In this document: positions 13,766-17,597 of the stretch, in pieces
Layout of the letters: the number at the start of each line of letters is the position of its first letter
How positions within the stretch are numbered: the first letter of the stretch is position 1
Assembly: GCA_002308875.1 (NCBI GenBank)
Contig: DBWK01000059.1
Span: 17,268-34,864, forward strand
Source of the DNA: Treponema sp. UBA1240
GTDB lineage: Bacteria > Spirochaetota > Spirochaetia > Treponematales > Treponemataceae
Length of the DNA stretch: 17,597 bases
Direction: 5' to 3'
Made by a program: the position numbers and the translations under genes
Notes under the pieces: generated by a model
What the model saw: the letters and a program-made list of their open reading frames with translations, nothing else
Told to the model about the DNA's origin: nothing
The model's database searches: none

Positions 13766-14944
13766 ATGAATAATTTTGTTTATGATACACCCACAAAGGT
13801 ATACTTTGGAAAAGACGAAGAACTTAAGGTCGGAAAACTTATTGCTGCTTTTAACGTTAAAAAGGTTCTGATTCACTACGGCGGACACTCCGCCGAAAAA
13901 AGCGGACTTTTGGACCGGATAAGGAACAGCCTCAAACAGGAAAACATCAGCTTTGTTGAACTTGGCGGTGTTGTACCCAATCCTGAACTTCCTCTTGTAC
14001 GCAAAGGAATTGACTTGTGTAAAAAAGAAGGCGTAGATTTTATTCTTGCCGTAGGCGGCGGTTCCGTTCTTGATTCGTCAAAAGATATTGCAAACGGCGT
14101 TGCCAATCCCGATGTTGATGTTTGGGATTTTTCACTCGGAAAGTGTTCGCCCCAAAAAACGTTAAAAAAAGGCGCCGTACTTACACTTGCCGCAGCAGGT
14201 TCTGAAATGTCTAATTCCTGTGTAATTTCAAACCCCGACACAAAAGAAAAATACGGTTACGGCAGTCCTTGTAACAGAATGGACTTTGCCATAGAGAACC
14301 CGGAACTGACCTATTCGGTTAATGCGTACCAAACTGCCTGCGGTGCGGTTGATATTGCAATGCATACCATAGAACGCTATTTTATGCCGGGCGAAGACAC
14401 GTATTTAACGGACACAATTGCAGAAGCCGTAATAAAGAGCACAATAAAAGCCGGCAAAGATTGTCTCGCAAACCCGAATGATTACGTTGCACGTGCCAAT
14501 ATGATGTGGGCATCATCACTCGCTCACAACGGACTTACACAGTGCGGCAGGGAATTTCAGCTTACGGTTCATCAGTTTGAACACGAAGTGTCGGGAATGT
14601 ATCCGCAGGTAGCGCATGGCGCGGGACTTGCCGCGTTGTGGTGCAGCTGGGCGCGCTTTGTGTATCCGGCAAACATCAACAGGTGGCTGCAATACTCGGA
14701 ACGTGTTTGGAATGTGGACATAGATTTTGAGCACCCCGAAAAAACGATTGAAAAAGCCATTTCAACGCAGGAAGACTATTACAAATCAATTGGTATGCCT
14801 GTAAGCCTCAGGGAACTTTCCGTTAAAAAAGAAGACATACCAGAACTTGCCTTGCGCTGCAGCCGTGGCAAAAAACGTGTTCTTGCCGGATACAAACCGC
14901 TCGGATACGATGAAATGCTCAAGATTTTCAAAGCAGCATACTAG
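13766..14944 (+). CDS. Iron-containing alcohol dehydrogenase (butanol dehydrogenase type)
   Basis: A 392-residue type III dehydrogenase that reduces aldehydes to alcohols (or the reverse) with NAD(P)H, probably in fermentative redox balancing. The nucleotide site is 'AVGGGSVLDSSKDIA' (95-109). Metal ligands are D196 and H200 ('GAVDIAMHTIERYF'), H269 ('TVHQFEHE') and H284 ('VAHGAGLA'), in the positions used by the YqhD/BDH group. The N-terminal 'FVYDTPTKVYFGKD' is also typical of that group. GGAG lies eight bases before the ATG. It appears monocistronic. It converges with the oligopeptide operon only 23 bases away, with no visible terminator between. Substrate range is not readable from sequence. 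Confidence 0.92.
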   Translation: MNNFVYDTPTKVYFGKDEELKVGKLIAAFNVKKVLIHYGGHSAEKSGLLDRIRNSLKQENISFVELGGVVPNPELPLVRKGIDLCKKEGVDFILAVGGGSVLDSSKDIANGVANPDVDVWDFSLGKCSPQKTLKKGAVLTLAAAGSEMSNSCVISNPDTKEKYGYGSPCNRMDFAIENPELTYSVNAYQTACGAVDIAMHTIERYFMPGEDTYLTDTIAEAVIKSTIKAGKDCLANPNDYVARANMMWASSLAHNGLTQCGREFQLTVHQFEHEVSGMYPQVAHGAGLAALWCSWARFVYPANINRWLQYSERVWNVDIDFEHPEKTIEKAISTQEDYYKSIGMPVSLRELSVKKEDIPELALRCSRGKKRVLAGYKPLGYDEMLKIFKAAY

Positions 14945-14967
14945 ACTGCTTCACACGCTCGCAACGA

Positions 14968-15924
14968 CTAAATGTTCCAGCAGCGGATCTTGTGATTGTC
15001 CGACAGGTTTACAAATTCCGGTATCTGTTCCAGGCACTTTTGGGTTGCCCTGGGGCAGCGGTATGCAAACGGGCAGCACTGTTCCGCTGAAAGAGTAGAC
15101 TTTACTTCGGTATTTGAGTTCGTAAGCTCGCCTTTTGCGCCCGCAAAAAGCAGCTTTGTGTAAGGATGCACGGCGGTTTTGTACAAGTCTTTTGCAGGCG
15201 CTTCTTCAACCAAAAATCCGCGGTACATAACGCCTATTACGTCGCAGAAATAACAGGCAATTTTCAAATCGTGCGTGATGAATATGTAGCTCAGGTTGTG
15301 CTTTTGCTTTAAGTCGCTCAAAAGGTTTATAATCTGTCCCTGAATACTTACATCAAGCGCGGAAACAACTTCATCGCATATTAAAAGTTCAGGGTTCATT
15401 ATAAGCCCGCGTGCAATTGAAATGCGCTGCCGCTGTCCGCCCGAAAACTCCGCGGGGCGGCGGTTCAAATCTTCCGGTGAAAGGCCTGCTTCCTGAATGA
15501 TGCTTTCAGCGCATTCGCGGGCAGTTTTTTTGTCTTTCCACAGTGATGAATAACGCAAACCGGCAGTCATAACGTCAAAAACACTCATACGCGGATTAAG
15601 CGAGCGGGCGGGATCCTGAAAAATGTACTTTACCTTTTCGCGGTAACCGCGCAAATCTTTTTTGCTGAAATCTTCAACTTTATGCTGTATTCCGGCCTTG
15701 TCAGTATAAATAACGCTTCCTTCGGTCTGTCGGTACATCTGTATAATCATGCGCGCCGTAGTTGTTTTGCCGCAGCCGGATTCACCTACGATTCCGTAAG
15801 TTGAACCTTTTTTTACGGCAAAAGACACGTTGTTCACCGCGTAAACTTTGTTTTTGTTTTTTGCGAAAAAACCAGCTTCAAGGTTAAACTGTTTTGAAAT
15901 ATTCTGGACTTCTATTATGTTCAT
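14968..15924 (-). CDS. oppF: Oligopeptide/dipeptide ABC transporter ATP-binding protein, OppF type
   Basis: A 318-residue ATPase powering peptide import. Walker A is 'GESGCGKT' (47-54), the Q-loop glutamine is near 103 ('IFQDPARSLNPRMS'), the signature is 'SGGQRQR' (161-167), Walker B is 'LLICDE' (180-185), and the H-loop His is 218. The sequence after Walker B is 'VVSALD', where 'PVSALD' is usual. The C-terminal extension has the cysteine-bearing 'CPFAYRCP' segment typical of Opp/Dpp ATPases. Its ATG overlaps the stop of the upstream OppC-OppD fusion in an ATGA, so the two ATPase domains are made together and should form the Opp heterodimer. The substrate could be peptides or, less often in this family, nickel or sugars. 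Confidence 0.9.
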   Translation of the reverse strand: MNIIEVQNISKQFNLEAGFFAKNKNKVYAVNNVSFAVKKGSTYGIVGESGCGKTTTARMIIQMYRQTEGSVIYTDKAGIQHKVEDFSKKDLRGYREKVKYIFQDPARSLNPRMSVFDVMTAGLRYSSLWKDKKTARECAESIIQEAGLSPEDLNRRPAEFSGGQRQRISIARGLIMNPELLICDEVVSALDVSIQGQIINLLSDLKQKHNLSYIFITHDLKIACYFCDVIGVMYRGFLVEEAPAKDLYKTAVHPYTKLLFAGAKGELTNSNTEVKSTLSAEQCCPFAYRCPRATQKCLEQIPEFVNLSDNHKIRCWNI

Positions 15925-17597
15925 TTCAGTTTCCTTTGTTCAGCTTCGAGAACTTTGTGACACTGTGTGTCCGGTTTTTGGCATTCATCCATGGAATAAG
16001 CGCATCGCGGATAAAACGGACATCCCGGTTCAGGGTTTGCCGGATCCGTAACACGTCCGGGAATGGAAATCATCTGTGTTTCGGAACAATGACTGCCGAA
16101 CTCCGGCATTGCATTTACAAGAGCCTGTGTGTACGGGTGAAGCGGATGATTCATTATCTGCCCGGAAGGGCCTTCTTCCATTATTTTGCCGCCGTACATA
16201 ACAGCGATTCTGTCCGAGATTTGCGCCACAAGATTTATGTTGTGGCTTATAAAGATGATGGAAAGTTTGCGTTCTTCCTTTAGTTTAAGGAGAAGCGATA
16301 CAATCTGCGCCTGAATTGTTACATCGAGTGCGGTTGTCGGTTCATCCGCAATCAAAAGCTCGCAGTTCTGCGCAAGGGCAAGTGCAATACCGATTCTCTG
16401 CAGCTGCCCGCCGCTGAACTGGTGCGGATAAGCTTTGAGCCGTCCTTCAGGGTCGGGAAGACCTACTTCTGTTAATAGTTCTACAGCGTGTTTGTCAGAT
16501 TCAGCTTTTGTTATTTCGGGGGCAAAAACCTTGAAAGTTTCCATAAAAACGTTTCCGATATTCTGCAGAGGGTCAAACGACCTGCCCGGTTCCTGAAAAA
16601 TAGGTGCGATTTTCTTGCCACGGTAGGCTCTAAGCTCGTTTTGCGGTAATTGCAGCAAATCTTTGCCGTCGTACAGAATTCTGCCCGAAACAGTTGCATT
16701 CGCGGGCAGCAATCCCGGAATTGCAGTTGTAGAAACGGATTTACCGCTTCCGGATTCACCTACAAGCCCCAGAATTTCACCGCGTTTCAGCGAAAAACTA
16801 ACGTTACGGGCAGCATATACCGGAATCCAGTGTGTTCCCCGCAGAATCTGAAACGTTACGCTCAAATTCTGTACTGAAAGCAGAGTATTCGGGTCTTCAT
16901 CAATCTGTGGTTCAGTTTTTGGCGGAATGGTTTGTTCCACAGCTTTCTTACCTATTTTTCTACGCTTGAAAATTGCATTGTACGGATCATAAAAATCGCG
17001 CAGCGCATCACCGAGAAAGTTGAACGCAAGTGTTACAAGCAGCAGCATGAGTACCGGCCACAAAAGCCACGGAAAACTGCGCAGATTTGACAGTGTTGAA
17101 ATGTCGCGGTTTATGAGCGAACCCCAGCTTACGGCAGGGTCGCTGATACCAAGACCGAGGTACGAAAGAGTTGTTTCGCTCATAATAAAACCCGGAACGC
17201 TTAACGCGGTGCTTACAATCAAAAGACTTGCCGTTTGCGGAATGATGTGCCGGAATATTACGATTACCGGCGGAACACCTTCAAGCTCTGCGTTCATAAT
17301 GAATTCTTCCCTCTTTATGGAATGAACCAGACCGCGGATTGTACGCGCGCAGCCCGGCCAGCCTACAAGCGAAAGAATAAGCGTTATAATCATGTACGAA
17401 GTACCGCTGTCCATTTTGGTATTCAGGAGCGAACGCAAAAACAGAATAAAATACAGGCTCGGTATAAGCATAAAAAACTCGGAAATACGCATTATTGTCC
17501 AGTCTGTTGTTCCGCCGAAATAACCCGAAATTCCGCCGAAAAGAACCGCCAGCACAAACGAGATAAGCGTTGCCACAAAACCGATTGTGAGCGAAAT
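15921..17597 (-). CDS. OppC-type permease fused to OppD-type ATPase (5' end outside window)
   Basis: One uninterrupted frame of 558 visible residues runs off the right edge; the GTG at 17576 is internal. Visible residues 1-205 are an OppC/DppC permease: 'LFGGISGYFGG', an EAA-like loop 'NAELEGVPPVIVIFRHIIPQ', then 'LSYLGLGISDPAVSWG' and 'NFLGDALRDFYDP'. A charged, proline-containing linker follows (about 212-238). The rest is an OppD ATPase: Walker A 'GESGSGKS', signature 'FSGGQLQR', Walker B 'LLIADE', H-loop 'SHNINL', and a cysteine-bearing C-terminus with 'CPFYPRCAYSMDEC'. Normally oppC and oppD are separate genes. The linker is in frame and both domains look complete where visible, so this reads as a true fusion. 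OppF follows with a 4-base overlap; OppB and OppA are probably further right. Confidence 0.88.
   Translation of the reverse strand: MSLTIGFVATLISFVLAVLFGGISGYFGGTTDWTIMRISEFFMLIPSLYFILFLRSLLNTKMDSGTSYMIITLILSLVGWPGCARTIRGLVHSIKREEFIMNAELEGVPPVIVIFRHIIPQTASLLIVSTALSVPGFIMSETTLSYLGLGISDPAVSWGSLINRDISTLSNLRSFPWLLWPVLMLLLVTLAFNFLGDALRDFYDPYNAIFKRRKIGKKAVEQTIPPKTEPQIDEDPNTLLSVQNLSVTFQILRGTHWIPVYAARNVSFSLKRGEILGLVGESGSGKSVSTTAIPGLLPANATVSGRILYDGKDLLQLPQNELRAYRGKKIAPIFQEPGRSFDPLQNIGNVFMETFKVFAPEITKAESDKHAVELLTEVGLPDPEGRLKAYPHQFSGGQLQRIGIALALAQNCELLIADEPTTALDVTIQAQIVSLLLKLKEERKLSIIFISHNINLVAQISDRIAVMYGGKIMEEGPSGQIMNHPLHPYTQALVNAMPEFGSHCSETQMISIPGRVTDPANPEPGCPFYPRCAYSMDECQKPDTQCHKVLEAEQRKLK

Noticed and set aside
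15960..16070. [4Fe-4S] cluster site from the C-terminal cysteines of the Opp ATPases
   Set aside because: The cysteine-bearing tail is a normal family feature; cluster binding cannot be claimed from spacing alone.
17574..17576. GTG as the start of the OppC-OppD fusion
   Set aside because: The frame stays open to the window edge with permease-like residues, so the gene continues outside.

Overview
The window looks like chromosomal DNA from a spirochaete, most likely a host-associated Treponema or a close relative. This is inference from gene content and style: a TraB/GumN protein, a solute-binding protein with a signal peptide but no lipobox cysteine, a HAMP-linked class III adenylate cyclase, a corynebacterial-type meso-diaminopimelate dehydrogenase, and mid-40s GC by eye. 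No rRNA, tRNA, phage, transposase or CRISPR sequence is visible. Coding density is high and no gap between genes exceeds about 200 bases.

Layout. 1-724 (+) is the 3' part of a TraB/GumN gene. It converges on a sialate O-acetylesterase gene (735-2666, -), and its terminator lies inside the last codons of that esterase. Next comes a + strand operon: a TrmB-family regulator (2788-3483), meso-DAP dehydrogenase ddh (3495-4475) and diaminopimelate decarboxylase lysA (4496-5758). Together the two enzymes are the last two steps of lysine synthesis by the dehydrogenase route. A shared hairpin separates lysA from a converging MATE transporter (5821-7194, -), which sits downstream of rpmB (L28; 7295-7486, -) and the rpmB terminator. 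A membrane-bound adenylate cyclase follows (7566-9104, -).

A carbohydrate ABC importer without its ATPase occupies 9297-12428 (-). In transcription order it is binding protein, MalF-type permease, MalG-type permease. A strong intrinsic terminator with a possible competing fold lies between the binding protein and the first permease. Upstream are a HAD phosphatase and a histidine phosphatase that overlap by 4 bases (12515-13653, -). An iron-type alcohol dehydrogenase (13766-14944, +) diverges from that pair. The right edge holds the end of an oligopeptide ABC operon (-): a single polypeptide carrying an OppC-type permease fused to an OppD-type ATPase (running off the edge), then OppF.

The points most worth a second look: (1) three unrelated genes (esterase, cyclase, histidine phosphatase) have a -10 hexamer ending exactly six bases before the ATG and no Shine-Dalgarno sequence, which predicts leaderless mRNAs; (2) a TrmB-type regulator heads a lysine operon and has a palindrome at its own predicted transcription start; (3) an intrinsic terminator is built from conserved codons of a converging gene; (4) overlapping inverted repeats form a possible attenuator inside the sugar ABC operon; (5) the OppC-OppD fusion. 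I did not find a clear defence or mobile system here.
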